Shown here: piece after piece, positions 22,622 to 35,675 of the stretch | How the letters are laid out: every line of letters starts with the position of its first letter | How positions within the stretch are numbered: position 1 is the first letter of the stretch | Assembly (NCBI GenBank): GCA_900073065.1 | Contig: FJOG01000026.1 | Coordinates: forward strand, 532,939-596,938 | Direction: 5' to 3' | DNA: 64,000 nucleotides | Source of the DNA: Phialocephala subalpina | Lineage: Eukaryota; Ascomycota; Leotiomycetes; Helotiales; Mollisiaceae | Made by a program: the position numbers and the translations under genes | The notes under the pieces: generated by a model | Seen by the model: only the letters and a program-made list of their open reading frames with translations | Databases searched by the model: none | Told to the model about the DNA's origin: nothing

Positions 22622-23128
22622 CGTGGAGCGGAGACGGTATGCACCAACACGAGAATATTGAAGATTGCGATGTACTTGTAGAAAGAGGATTTTGAATGTG
22701 GTGTTGACCTCCATGCAAGAATGTGGCATGGCCGCTGGCATCCCCGCAGACAAGCTATACGCTAAAAACAATGCTCACGCGAAGTCAGCACTTGCTGGGT
22801 ATGCCACATTCGAAGTCCCAGCATACAATGACCATAGGACATAGTTTTGCGGAAGCGAAACATTCATGTACTAATAAGTCTAGTCATAATCGTCATTAAG
22901 TTATCAAAAACTCCATCCCAGCCCCAAGATCCCAAGAAATAGAGAGTGTCGTGAAGTAAATAAACTAACCGCCCCAAGGTTCCCGCCCGAAAAGGTCGTA
23001 TTCCCCGCTCATTGCTGTTTGTAGGAGTACAAATAATCATCATCAACTCCAAAGAAATGTCTAGTTCACACGAGACACGCCAATTTCTGGTCTTAAATGA
23101 AAACACATCCAACTCCAAAATATAAAAT
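22622..23128. other. Intergenic, 3' of the polyketide synthase
   Basis: About 500 bp with no convincing gene. It should contain the 3' UTR of the synthase and the former promoter of the decayed hydrolase. Confidence 0.45.
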
Positions 23129-26100
23129 TCAAAATGAAGGTTCAAGAACCTCAATCACGACTTCTGTCTCAAATTTTTCGTCCGCCGTAACTTCAGGAGT
23201 TGTCTCACATCGTTCGGAGATCTCTTCGGATTGCGGGGTACCAATTTCATCCGCGTCATCTGTGTTAGTAGCAGAATTGAGAGAAGCTGGTCTGCCTTTC
23301 CATTGGTCAGTCGTAGCCTCATACTCTAACATTGGCGACGAGGATGACGAGGCAGGAGAGATATCTGATGAGAACTCCGAACCCACGAAGGTTGACTCGC
23401 TAGAGATTGAGAGATTCTTGGCATGGCCAAATTCTGGCTCATTCTTCTCTGATGGAATCAGGATGGGTATTTCGGAGACCTCGATTGGAGCAGGAACCGC
23501 CGGAGTTTCGTTCATTGAATCTTCAACTGAGGCAGGCGTGACCACTACCGGGCCGGAAGATGCATTCGCTGGTGCAGGAGCGATGGCGACTGGGTCATGA
23601 CTACCGAGACTATTGGGTACTAAGGCCTTTGGAGCTTCTACGGCAATACCCGGAAGCAATGTTGGCGAAAGACGACCCACAGCATCAGTGATGAGATCGA
23701 GAATCGTTGAGCCACCAAGAATCTTGAGGATCGGCATATCGACCCCCAATTCCGTGACAAACCAAGCTCGAATATCGACTGCGACGAGCGAATCGATTCC
23801 AAGCTCTTGAAGGACGGTGTCAGGTGAGACCATTGAGTGGGAAGACATTTGAAGTTTATGCTTGAGCTTCAGAGTAAAGCCATCTGTCTTTTCGTTAGTA
23901 CTTCGTATTCGGAATGAGGCCTGAGGGAGGAAAGTATTTACCAGTAACAACCGCCAAAACATCCTCCGTGTTCGTTGCCTCCGCGAGTCTGGTCTTCAGA
24001 CTCACGGTCGCACCGCCAGCATCCACGCTGGCCTCTCCATCACCACTCTCAATATAATGCCAGAACTTTGGGTGCGGGTACCAAAGAATATCAGGATCCT
24101 TCTTCGGGTCCTTGGAATCCATTCCTGCATACATCGCCGGATTCCTACCACTATCAGGCTTACCAGAAAGGACACCTTCAGCAAACATATGATGGACTTC
24201 CTTCTCCGACAGAGGCAATGTGGCACCAATAATATCGTTTAACTTGCGATTCATTCGCGCAGCATATCCGACACCCTTGACTTCTCCAAGTCCGATAAAA
24301 GAACCTGCGAGACCACGTTTGCGACGGGATGAGACGAGACTGTTCATGAACATGTTGGCTGCACAGTAAGCTGATTGGCCTGAGTTACCCATCACATCGA
24401 CGGACGAGCCGAACAAGATGAAGAAGTCGAGGTCGTTGTTGGGGAATAGCTCATCTAAGAAGCGAGATCCATCAACTTTGGGCTTCAGAACGTACTGCAT
24501 GTTGGAGAATGTCATGTTGCTGAGGAGCGTGTCACCTAGGACCATTGCGGCATTAACTACCCCCGCGATGGGTGGGAGTGTAGTTGTAATTTCCTTGTGG
24601 GTGGCGAGGAGCGAGTCACGATCAGAGACATCCCTGGGTTTGTTAGTATGGTCGATGGAAGAGGTGGGTAGACTCACATAGCCATGATCTTGATCTCACC
24701 ACCGAGCTCATGCATTTCATCAAGCCAGCTCTGGTCAATTTGAGGCTTGCGACTAGTTAAGACAATATGCTTTGCTCCGTGAAGAATCATCCATTGAGCC
24801 AGAGATCTGCCAAGGTTGCCAGAAAGACCAACGAGAAGGTAGGTTCTGTCTGCCTTGAATCTCATCAGAGATTCAGCTGATCGAACACGAACAGGAAGCG
24901 AAGAAGACGCAGTCCAGTCAACGATCTTCAGAGCGCTCTCTAATGTCGAGAGACTCGGCAGCTTTGGGACAGCAATGACCTCGGGCGAGATCGAGCTCTT
25001 CGACTGATGGAGCTCGGAAAGCGAGCTTGCGAGTGCGATTCCCAAGCTGTCCGCGACGTTCTTCAGAGACCCGATTTCTGAGAATCGAGGAGAAACACTG
25101 AACAGAATCTTCACGTCTCCCTGAACTGAATGGCTTGGTAGTAGTGAACTGATGCGATCACCAAACTCAGAGTCCTCCATCGAGAAGTTGAAGAAGGTGG
25201 AGGCATTCTTCGGCAACTTATATTTCAAGTCTGTGTCGGTCGAGAGAGGATGAATGTAGACCGAGTTCTCGGTAGCCGAAGTTTTCTTAGAAGTGAGGAA
25301 GCAAGGCTTGATTCCAGTGAATCGTGCTCGGCGTGAAATACTGGTAGCAAGGGATGGTTCTGGCTCCAAAAGCAACAGAGTGATGCCTTTAGGGACAGCG
25401 GCTATGAGGCTCTGAGCAAGTAGATCTGAACCAATTGCCGATAGCAATGCTGGCTCGTCTCCAGACACGATGCTCCAAGGTAATATCCAAGATCTGGGTG
25501 TAATGATAGATGATCCAAGTGACTTCGATAAGGCAATTACTTTGCCCCCAAAAGTATCCGACTCTCCAATGACAAGGTAAAGATATCCCGCCTCGGCAAT
25601 CTTTAGAGCGAGTGATGTTGAATGCGTGACTTTGATCGTTTCCAGATCTCCACTCAGCTTCGGCGCGTCCTCTGGTATTCCCTTCACCAACACATATCCG
25701 CTGTCGTTCGAAACAACATCTACAACCCCGCTCTCAAGATCCACCTCTTCCTCTACAACTCTGCGATTCGACATAAGTCTCTTATTCGCATCCTTCTTAG
25801 CAACCACTCTCGTGATCTTGACCGTCCCATCCTCCAGCCAAAGCTCAGGCTCATTAGACCACAGCTGATTTGGCGCATAAATATCATTCTCCCAAGTCTC
25901 TACCAACACTACTCTCAAGAAAGCTTCAGCTACTAACTCAGCGCTCAACTTCTCAACTTTATCGGAGTCCAAGACTTGGACTCGTAGATGAGGCATCTCG
26001 TGAACAAGGGTTCGCCCGATACCCAGCGCCATGCTTGAGTAGGGCGAGGTGGAGCGGGCACCGGTCGTAACCCAGAGGAAGGATTTGGAGATATTGAGGA

Positions 26101-29100
26101 GGGATTTGAAGGACTCGAGACGTGTGGGAGTTAGGTCTTGGAAAATGGGAGAGTCGAGCTCAGCCAGATTGAGGACGTGGACTAATGACGACGACGTCAC
26201 ACTCTCAAGCTGCTCGATAGACTCGAAGACCTGAATATCTGAATTCCATTCTCCAAGAATGACTTTCAAGTCTTGAATCAGCTGCTTTGTGCGCTCTGTT
26301 GCACCTCCAACCAAGAACAATGTGTCCAATTGTGGCTTCGGTGCAGGTGCTGAAAGTGGCTTCTGCAGCAAAGTAATTTGGTCATCAATAGCGCTCGAAA
26401 CAAACACAGCAACAGGCTGATGTTGAGAATCGGTTCCCGGAGTAATGGTATCGAGACCTGAGAATCCATTTCGAAGAAGAAGCTGATCCCATGCAGTAGG
26501 TGTGATCAAGGGTGTCAAAGCTCGTCCATCATAAGCGCCAGCCCACCAGCCTGGAACACCAGAGAAACTGAATCCCACGCGAGCCGCGCCGTTGTCGATG
26601 GCTTCCAACACGAGCAATTTGCCTCCTGGCTTCAAGAGCTTGCGAACATTGGTCATAGTCTGGTCGAGGACCTTGGTGGCGTGCAAGACGTTGGACGCGA
26701 TCACGAGGTCGTATGAATGCTCCGTGAAGCCTTGGTTGGTAGGGCCTTGCTCGATGTCGAGGGATTCGTAGATGATGCGGCCATTATCCTTAAATGTCTC
26801 CTGTGCTTGTTCAAAGAACGCCGCTGAGATGTCGGTGAAGGTGTACGAGGAGTAATGGTTGTCGATGTGCTTGAGGATAGCCCTGGTCGCGCCACCTGTA
26901 CCGCCACCAATTTCAAGGACCTTCATGAGTGGGTATCGGAATGCGATCTGGGCAGCAATGGCTCCGGCATATTCGTTGTATTCGAGAAGTTCTGAGTTCT
27001 GGTAGTAGCTGTTGAGCAAACCATCTGCCATCATATGCTCCAGGATCGTCGTTTGTCCGCGGATGAACGGAATGAGCTTTGTACCAACAACATGGATGAG
27101 CTTGCAATCGACATCAGAAGCATACTGATCAGCAACAGCCATGACATCCTCCCAAGCGTGCTCTAACCACTCAATCTTACAAGACTTATGCGTTCCTACC
27201 TTTGTCGTATCCACAACATGTCGTGCGAAGTCAAGGATTCGCTTTCCGTGCCAAGTGCAGTGTTCTCGTTCCTCGCTGGTAACCGTATCATTAAGTTGCT
27301 TCAGATAGAATAGACAAAGCATTTCGAGAACTTCTGCCTTCCTAATCTCAGTAGGGGAGAATGGAGTCTTGCGATACACCAAACTCGCATCGGGCTCAGC
27401 GACTCCCCAAACAAGTTCATGGAAGAGGTATCGATCGTCAGCTGCAGTAGCGGGCATGAGGGGCTTAACTTCGATGCCCTCGATTTGTATGATTGCGTTC
27501 TGGGTGCCAGACTCGAAGAGAGTGATGTCACCACAGAGGTTGTCGTTATCACTGTCGACCAATGAAGCGTCGAAAGTAATTTCCTTGGTCTGAGATGGGG
27601 TGCAGAGGAATGGATTGAGACGAATGTTCTTGATGAGAACAGGTACGTGCAAAGACCAGAGACTTCCGTCACCAGGCGTGCCAATGCAAGCGAAAAGGGT
27701 CTGAATGGCTGTATCGATGGTGCCGGGATGCATTATCAATTCTGGATCTTGAACCACATCGGTAATGATTCCGGTTGAGAAATCCAACTTCTGCTGCAAG
27801 GACGTGATGCTTCGGAAAGCGCCTGTATATCCATATCCGACATCTGTGAGCGACTCGTAGAAGGTATCGATATCCACCTCTCTGAGATCATTGATGATCT
27901 TCGGTTCTCTCTTCGGAAGCGTTGATGGCGAGATCTTGCCGTATCGGAGGACCAGCCTTCCAGAAGCAGCAAGGACGAGCGATCCGGTATCCTTGTTCAG
28001 ACAAGCGTGGCAAGTCCACTCCGCCTCCACCTTTCCATTCGCTTCATTGCCCATCTTGGCAGTGAACATAGTCTCAACACCAATCGTGTCATCAAGAATC
28101 TCAGCTGCCTTCAAGATCTTCAAATCGTGGATCTCAATCAGGCTAAGATCCTTCTGACCAGCAATGAATCTCGCTGCTTCAAAGGCCATGACAACGTATC
28201 CCGCAGCTGGGAAGATGACCTGTCCTTGGATTTGATGGCCGTTGAGCCAAGGAAGTTCGTTGAGTCGGATGTAATTCCGCCACTTGTACTCTCCTTCTGC
28301 TTCATCGGAGCTGGTAATGCCAAGCAGGGAGTGTGGAGAGTTTTGACGCAATCTCATCTCTCTAGAAATACGCGACTCGTACCACTGGGGCCTGTCGTGG
28401 TCCCATGGGTAAGATGGGAGGCCTACTAAGGGCTGGTATTTGGGGTTCGGATTGAAAATTTGGGAGTATGCGGCTGCGGAGAAGGACTTGGTGCCGAAAT
28501 GCATCCAGAGAAGACCGAGAGCGTCGGCGAATGTTTGGATGGCACTACTTCCGCGAGCAAGAAGACCAGTATATGGGATTGGCTGCTTGGATGCGGATGC
28601 TTCATGCATAGTTTGCGACGCTGGGCCCTTGAGTGCAGGGTGAGGTCCAACCTCGATGACGAAGTCATATGCGCCAGCTGCCATGGAGGCATTGACTGCT
28701 TGCGAGAACAAAACTGGGTGCAACATATTATCTGCCCAGTACTGGCCAGTAAGAGCATCGGAAGCTTCCATCTTTTGACCTTCAACGACGCTAGAATACC
28801 AAGTGCAAAACTCATCTCTTGATGATTGAAGCTCGACACCGCAATCCTTGAGTGCTTTGAGATATGGCTCGGAGCACGGGATCATATGATGCGAATGATA
28901 GGCTATATCAACCTTCAACTTCCGAGCAAAAACGCCCTCATCATAGTAGTGATCAATCGCCTCGTTGATAGCATCTTCATCGCCAGAAAGTGTGACACTG
29001 TTCGATGAATTGCTCGCAGCAACAACAATTCTGCCTTGATAGTGTTCTAGCAGGCAGAGGTCTTTGGCTTCAGTTATCGAGGCTCCGACTGCCAGCATAG

Positions 29101-31539
29101 CTCCAGTCTTACCTGCACCGGCAAGCTTGGCGAATAAGCCTCGAAGATAGGCAATCTTGATGGCCGATGAGGCGGAGATGAAGCCGGCGGCGTATGCTGC
29201 TGCAATTTCGCCTGAGGAGTGGCCAACAACACCGGAGAAGGCGATGCCAGCAGCTCGGAGATGGTCGACAAGGATAATTTGAATGGCTGTGCATAGTGGC
29301 TGGGAGATAGCCGCTTCGCCAAGCCGAGTCTCGGTAGCTGAGGCAGCGAGCTCCGTTGATAAAGACCAGTCTGGTTTGTACTCAGCAGGTAATTCAGCTA
29401 AGCATTGCTCAAGACTCATCACAGTCTCCCTCGCGCGTGATGATGAAGCAATGAGAGCTGAGCCCATCTCTGCCCATTGGGCTCCTTGTCCCGTAAACAC
29501 TCCAAAGATTTGCTTCTGCTTCGTGCTCGGTCTGGAAGCGACAGCTCTGGAGGTGCCATCTGCCTTTCGCTCTAGCTCAGTATCGAGCTTCGAACGCAGC
29601 TCCGAAGCCGTCTGTGCGCTGAAAGATATCTTGTGGGTGAAGACAGAACGTCGCATGAGTAATGTCTGAGACAGAGCATTCATGTCCGTGTCGGGATTGG
29701 CATCTAGGAATTGCGAGTAGTTGAACAGTAATGATGCCAAGGAGCGTTCTGAGGCCGCCGAGAACACGAATGGAAGTGGAACTAGATCACTGTTCTTCTC
29801 TGTGATTGGCAGAAGTTGTGCCGAGATGTAGTTTTCAAGAATAACATGAGCGTTGGTGCCACCAAATCCAAAGCTGTTGCAGCTCGCACGTCGCACTTTG
29901 TCCATTGTCGAAGGCCATTCGTGAACTTTTGTTGGTACCTCCAGCTTGTTGTAGAACGGCACAAGCTTGGGGTTGAGGTTCTCGAAATGAAGATTTGGCG
30001 GAATAATACCATGTTGAATAGCAAGTGCCGCTTCTAGTAGACTAGCAATGCCAGCTGTACCCTCCGAGTGTCCGATAATAGTCTTGATGGTTCCGACATA
30101 CAACTTCTCATATTTCTCAACCTCCTCGTGCGGTAGGTTGAAGAAAGTATTATGAATCGCAGTCGCCTCATTCAGGTCACCAACCTGTTGATGTAAACAT
30201 TAGAGTTAGTATATTTCTTTATATACTACATTGCAGATGGGTGGAGGAGTAAACATGCTTGCCTTAGTACCCGTGCCATGAGCTTGGAAATACTGAGGTC
30301 GGTCTTCGGGACGATTCAAGTCAAGTCCCGCTTTGGCGTAGGTTTGGCGAATAAGGTTCACTTGAGCCACTGGGTTTGGGACAGTGAGGCCTGTAGATCT
30401 GCCGCCTTGGTTGATGTGCGTCTCTCGAATGACGCACGCGATGGGATCGCCATCGGCAATTGCATCGCTTAACCTCTTCAGGACGACTGCAGCCAGGCCT
30501 TCACCTCGTGCATAGCCATCTGCCTCAGCATCCTATGAAGGTGTTAGTATAGGTGCTGAAGGGCGATACGCGTATCGATTTCGAAGTCAAGTAGCCAAAG
30601 ACTCGAATCATAGTTCAGGGCTCGGCTCGAGCCGTCAAAAAACTTAGCATACAGAGGTGAAGGGATATATAACGTACCCACATACGACAACGTCCGTTTG
30701 GAGAAAGCATCTTCAACTTGCTTTCCGCAATGAACATTCTCGGGCTTAAGATCAGGTTTGCGCCTGCTGCGAGGGCGACAGAACAATCGCCATTCCGAAG
30801 GGCTTGAACTCCTTCGTGCACAGCCACCAGGGAAGATGAGCATGCGCTATCAATGGTGTATGAAGGACCCGTCCAGTCAAAAAAGTACGATACTCGGTTC
30901 GAGAGGATGCTTCGTGCTGCTCCTGTCGCACCGTATGTTGGGAGAGACTCCATGTCGGAGAAGATGAGTCCCGAGTAGTCATCACACATGAGTCCTACGT
31001 AGACCGCCGTGGGAGTGCCTCGGAGGTTGTCCATGGAAAGATTTGCAGACTCGATTGCCTCGTACACGACCTCGAGCAACATCCGTTGCTGGGGGTCCAT
31101 CGACTCAGCCTCGGCTGTGGAGATGTTGAAAAATTTGGAATCGAATTGTCGGACATCTTCGTCGATGAAGTATGACTTCTGGACGTTTGACGTGCCATGA
31201 TGATCGCTGTCGGGATGGTAGAATCCCGACGAATTGAACCTGCTCTGTGGGATGTCTGTTGAGAGGTCACGTGGATGACTCAAGAGCTCCCAGAGCTTTG
31301 CAGGTGTGCTGGCTTTGCCAGGGAATCTGCAGCCTGTACTATGTGACTGTTAGTATAATAAACAGTCATATTCAACTGAAGTGCAAGCTCCAAAACCCCA
31401 GAGCTGAGATACAAGGGTAGCAAATGAGCGCGGCGGCGCTCGAGATATATCGGTGCTATAGGCTCATTCGGAAAGAAGAGTAGAAGAGTAGGATATAAAC
31501 GCACCCAACAATGGCAATAGGCTCGTTCCGACAATTCAT
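23129..31539 (-). CDS. Reducing polyketide synthase KS-AT-DH-MT-KR-ACP
   Basis: Model: complement(23129..23883, 23942..24633, 24678..30184, 30263..30532, 30678..31338, 31505..31539), 2639 codons. Domains with approximate residues: KS 5-440 with Cys (DSACSSS) and His ([19 protein letters not shown]); AT 555-870 (GHSSGE); DH 945-1230 with His (NGHQIQG) and Asp (GTIDTA); C-methyltransferase near 1415 (LEIGGGTGG); KR 2115-2370 ([11 protein letters not shown], Ser in FGSSVDV, YCAAN); ACP with GIDSL near 2417. No ER, thioesterase or reductase domain is seen. The last 160 residues are Pro/Ser-rich and acidic. Fungal iterative synthases of this type build methylated, partly reduced chains from malonyl-CoA and SAM; release needs another enzyme. 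KS wording ([12 protein letters not shown]) and the missing ER resemble PKS-NRPS hybrids, so the tail may be the remnant of the linker to a lost NRPS. Intron 3 is GC-AG; intron 1 is 166 bp. Confidence 0.9.
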
Positions 31540-33607
31540 AGCACAAGCTACCGAGTTGACGTGCAAATTTCTTTATCTTGAAGACAGAAAATTACAGTCA
31601 TGCGTTGCAAGGAGATTCTCTTTCTAGACCACAGCGGAGTAAAAAGAAGCGAAAATCAATTCAATCGTCATAGGGGGGAAGTACGGGGAGATTTCGTCTA
31701 TGACGAACAATAAGGGCAAGTTCAAATCGACGGAAATTAAAAGGACGTATGCCTCACAACGGTAACTCGAAGAATCCCACCTTTTAAAGAGAGACTCCAT
31801 GAATCACTCCGATCCACCTGCACCGGACCAAGGCTAAATATTCCCCAGCCGACAATATGCAGGAATAGGGTTCTAGCCACACATGTTCTCCAGACTGCTA
31901 GCTCGAGCTTAGAAGAACATGCCAAAGATACATCTTTAGCCTGATCCAGGAGGAAGTCCGTACCAGACCAAGGCTCTGCGTCTCATGCAGCAAGCTATGA
32001 CAGCTGAGCAAGCAGATGCGCTTGATGTGGTGAATTCCGTCAAAGAGAGTTTATGCCTCTGACATAATGAAGAGCAAATCAAGACACGAGATAACAGCGC
32101 AGCCAAGATCCGCTAGCTATGAGAAGGGACAGAGCCAGCCTCATGAGGGTCCAAAACGACCCTGCCCCACTTCAACAGAGAAAGGTATATTCACGAGCAG
32201 TGGGAAACTTCCACAACACGGAACAGAGATAGCACAGAATCATCAATAACCGCTGTGGACGATTTGGTTCCCGGGTCCTTCGGGGGGGATCAACGCCCAT
32301 GCCATGATTTGAAGGCCATATTTGGTACGGAAGCACTCTCAACACGGTTTAGGCCCCATCGTCAAGTACTTATATAGCGCCTAGGTAGAGCGTGTAACGT
32401 GGACGACAGACACTGGTTGAAGGTGAGAACGTCTGCAGCTGTGCATGTGTCCGTTTTCGGTATCTGGAATACTATTTGCGTAATGACCGCCCGTCGGTTC
32501 TCCAGACAAGCCATCTGCTGGCAATCGTTGGAACGGGCCGCTCCCCGGCGTAAGAATTGACCCCACTTGCGTACATACAGCTACATGGCGAGCCTTCTTC
32601 AGCGACGCCGACTGCTTGGAAAGGGATCCCAGCTGCTGCATCCGTCTGCACTGCAACATATGAAGAATACTCGGTGGGGTCAACTGGACCCGATTCCGAG
32701 GTTGATATTTTGCAATGAGGTGTCATTGCCGAATTGGCTGCTGCGATTGGGCTGGATAACGCCACTACTGTACTGTTCGAGTGGATGTTCTGCGAGACGC
32801 TCGTTTTAGCTGAGGGCTTAATCCAGTACTATGGAGCGAAGACTGAAAATAGACGTGGATTGGTACGGAGGTCGCTGATCTGATGGTGGTGGTGCGGACT
32901 GGGTTTTGAGAGGTTCGTCAGAATATCGTCTCCGCGACGTCGGCTCGTCATTCATTGGTGTTTAGAGACCGGTGCAGGCTACTGCAGAACGGACGACCCC
33001 ACTTGGCCGAAGGAACACATGGCGACGGATAGACATGTGGCAGTTGTTAATGTGGAAGATGAATCTGGGAAGAGGAGGAAGGTTTGAGGATAGGTTGAGG
33101 TTGTTGACAGTAAAAGTGCCGTGTCAGAGCTTGCGATCTGCGCTAGCGCGAACCCTGATTTCCTTGCACGTGATCAAATTACCCCTCCAAAGCGCGTGTA
33201 TCTCTGTGTTTAGCTTCTCTGGAGGTTGTATGAACAGGGTGTCATGTGTAAGCTCTAATACCAGTCGGTGTTTGTTTTGTAAATATATATATAACTTCGG
33301 AGGTAACAAACTGTCTTACGTCCGAAGCGCAAGCACCAAGTCATAGGCTCAGGCGGCAAACGCGCCGTCTTCCTCTTCTGTTCCTTGATATAGACCTAGT
33401 CGCAAGAATAGAATGCGTTCTATTGCCTTATATGTCGATTCACGTGTATTCATGCCGAGTAGTTCTAAACCCCAAGCGCAGATATTCCAAACTCCGCCCA
33501 AAACCCGTTATCCATACCGATATTCGTAAATGATGGCAATCTGAACTTTGTAAACCCATCTCTCGTTCCCTTGAAACATACTCTAAAACTTTGACCAGAT
33601 CGTAAAA
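31540..33607. other. Intergenic between synthase and exporter
   Basis: About 2 kb upstream of the synthase, expected to hold its promoter, and downstream of the exporter. Apart from the weak spliced candidate at 32472-32953 (-), I see no coding sequence. No clear cluster-regulator binding site could be named. Confidence 0.4.
32472..32953 (-). CDS. Possible short spliced gene, unidentified
   Basis: From an ATG at about 32953 the minus strand reads MNDEPTSRRRYSDEPL and on through a Ser/Pro/Gln-rich stretch. It can be joined by a 40-bp GTACTG...CGCAG intron, with a CTAAAA branch-like site, to a frame ending at 32472. Alternative splicing into another frame is equally possible. Composition is that of a disordered protein. 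There is no Zn2Cys6, bZIP or other regulator motif, so a role as cluster regulator cannot be supported. It may be non-coding. Confidence 0.2.
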
Positions 33608-35609
33608 TCATCTCTCGCTCCGCCTAACTCCAGCCTGGATATGTTCTTCCTCCTCTTCATCACCCTCGAGGATAATCTCGTGACCATTCCCTTCTTTGAC
33701 CCAGTTACTCGCGACGCAATTCACCAATGCCAACGCACTCAATCCCCAAAATACTGCCCCCACAACCCCACGTTTCAATCCTAGACCATACATCGCCCCA
33801 CCAAGCGCAGGACCAATGGATCTACAAGCACTAGACAAGCTCTGCGCTACACCATGCATCGTACCCAGCACACTGGGATGCGGACTCGCGTTGTTGACCA
33901 GTATAGTCGTTGCCGGCAGTGCAAATGTTCTGCCGGTAACTTGAATGAATAGGACAGTACAAAGTGCGACCCAGACTAGGATACCGTCTTTCTCGGCAGG
34001 AGGAGCAGTCTTCGATGGGACGATAGCGAGATATGGAACGAGGATGTAGGCTACTGGGAAGCAGTAAAGAAATATCCGCCAAGATTTGACGGTGCCGAGT
34101 TTGGCGTTGATGTGAGGGTAGATGAATAGTTGCATCAAGATGCCGATAAACCCTAGGATAGCCATTGCGAAGCCGACGTCTCGAGGTGGCATACCCAAGC
34201 CGCCGGTGAAGATGAATGGCAGGCGGCGTTGGAAAGATGGCGGATAGGGGTGTTTGGGATCTGCCACTGGTGTCGACAGGAAGACAAACCAGAGATTGTT
34301 GAATGTGCCGAGATGAGTGGCCATCAGAGAATGAGCGATCAGAGTACAGACCACGTTGTAGGTGAAGATTTTCCGGAAAGGCAGTTTTTGCTTGTATCTT
34401 GGTGCAAACTTCTTGGGAGCAGTGGGCGTGACTGGTGTCATCTCAACATCTGGCTCCGGTAATGCATCGTCGCCTGATAGGGCTGTGTAGGCGCCATGGT
34501 CAGTGTCGGAGGAGTTCCGACCTCGGAAGATCTCTTTTATCTTTCGTCCACATTTGGTACCCAAGTCTTCCTTGTGCCGGAGTGATTCGAGAGTCTAGTG
34601 GGGTCAGCAACTACTCTCACCGATATCAGAAAACAACCATACCTCAGACAGGCCGAAGAAAATCCCTAGTGTTGCCGAGAAGAGGAAGATAGCGCTCAAG
34701 ATGTTTGGTGGCGCGTAGGGATACTTCTTGAAGAAGGCAACATCCCCGAAGAGGCTGGGATAGCTTCCAGCTGGGTCGGCCATTAGCCCACCAAGAATCG
34801 GACCAATAATAACTCCAATATTGAAACACATAGGGAACAATAGAAACGCTCTAGACTGGTACCTATTTCCAACGTCAGCTCGCTTCTAGGTTCCAGAACG
34901 GATAGCATACTTCTTTTCTTGTACAATTTCGGACACCATTGTTCTCATAACTCCAATGTTGCCATTTAGCGCTCCGCCGAGTGTCCGAAATAGCAAAGCC
35001 TGCCAAAAGGTCCTTGCAAAACCAAATCCCAAGCAGGAGATAGCTGGAGTCCAATGTCATCATGCTGATAATGCTTCGCAGATCCCATATTGTACGTACC
35101 CGTCCCAAAAAGTCCTATCAACAGCACCAGCTTCCTGCCTCCTCGTTCAGAATCCGATATTCGCCCCCACATCATTGCTGTCAAGAATTGTGCCCCAGTG
35201 AAGCTGCTTGCCATCATTCCTGCCTGGGCAGCGATCGTAGAGTCTGGAAGGGATTCATCGAAGGATTTAAGCTGGTAGAACATATATGCCTGCAGAGTAA
35301 AGCCATTAGCAAATCTCCCAACGCCATGAATCTGGTCCGACTTACCTGCAACGACGTCTGCACCAAAGGCTCTGAAAGGCGTGCCAGCGTCAAGACAATC
35401 AATTGCTTCCTGTGCGGCAACGACATCCACGTAACCTTCTCATCCTTCTCATTGTTCACCTCCTCCACAGCCCTCTCAGCGCCTCCCTCCGCATCAACCT
35501 CATCCTGATCCAACACAGCCAGCCGGTCTCCATCACTGTGCACGGATTCGCCCTGAGTCTGCAGCCTGAGTTGGCGCCTTGGGTCTTCGTGACCTTTATG
35601 GATATTCAT
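33608..35609 (-). CDS. MFS transporter, probable drug/metabolite exporter
   Basis: Model: complement(33608..34594, 34643..34862, 34911..35043, 35100..35289, 35346..35609), 597 codons, four GT-AG introns of 48-56 bp. The acidic hydrophilic amino end leads into LPHRKQLIVLTLARLSEPLV and a first membrane block. The MFS signature between helices 2 and 3 is GRISDSERGGRK. Later helices include FPMCFNIGVIIGPILGGLMA and, after a long Pro-rich central loop, FTYNVVCTLIAHSLMATHLG, AMAILGFIGILMQLFIYP and GAVFWGLSALALVNCVA. This is the pattern of a 12-helix DHA1/ZIFL-like fungal transporter of the plasma or vacuolar membrane. It shares strand with the synthase 2 kb away, so export of the polyketide is plausible but inferred. 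The start is the first ATG of the frame. Confidence 0.82.
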
Positions 35610-35675
35610 CGGCTTTGTCCCAGTGTTCGCAGTGTGCGATGCCCACTCGAAGGCGTCATTGTCGTGTGCCAACAA

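Noticed and set aside
23097..23600. Plus-strand open frame of 167 codons opposite the synthase tail
   Set aside because: It mirrors the Ser/Pro/acidic tail of the synthase; no motif or promoter supports it.
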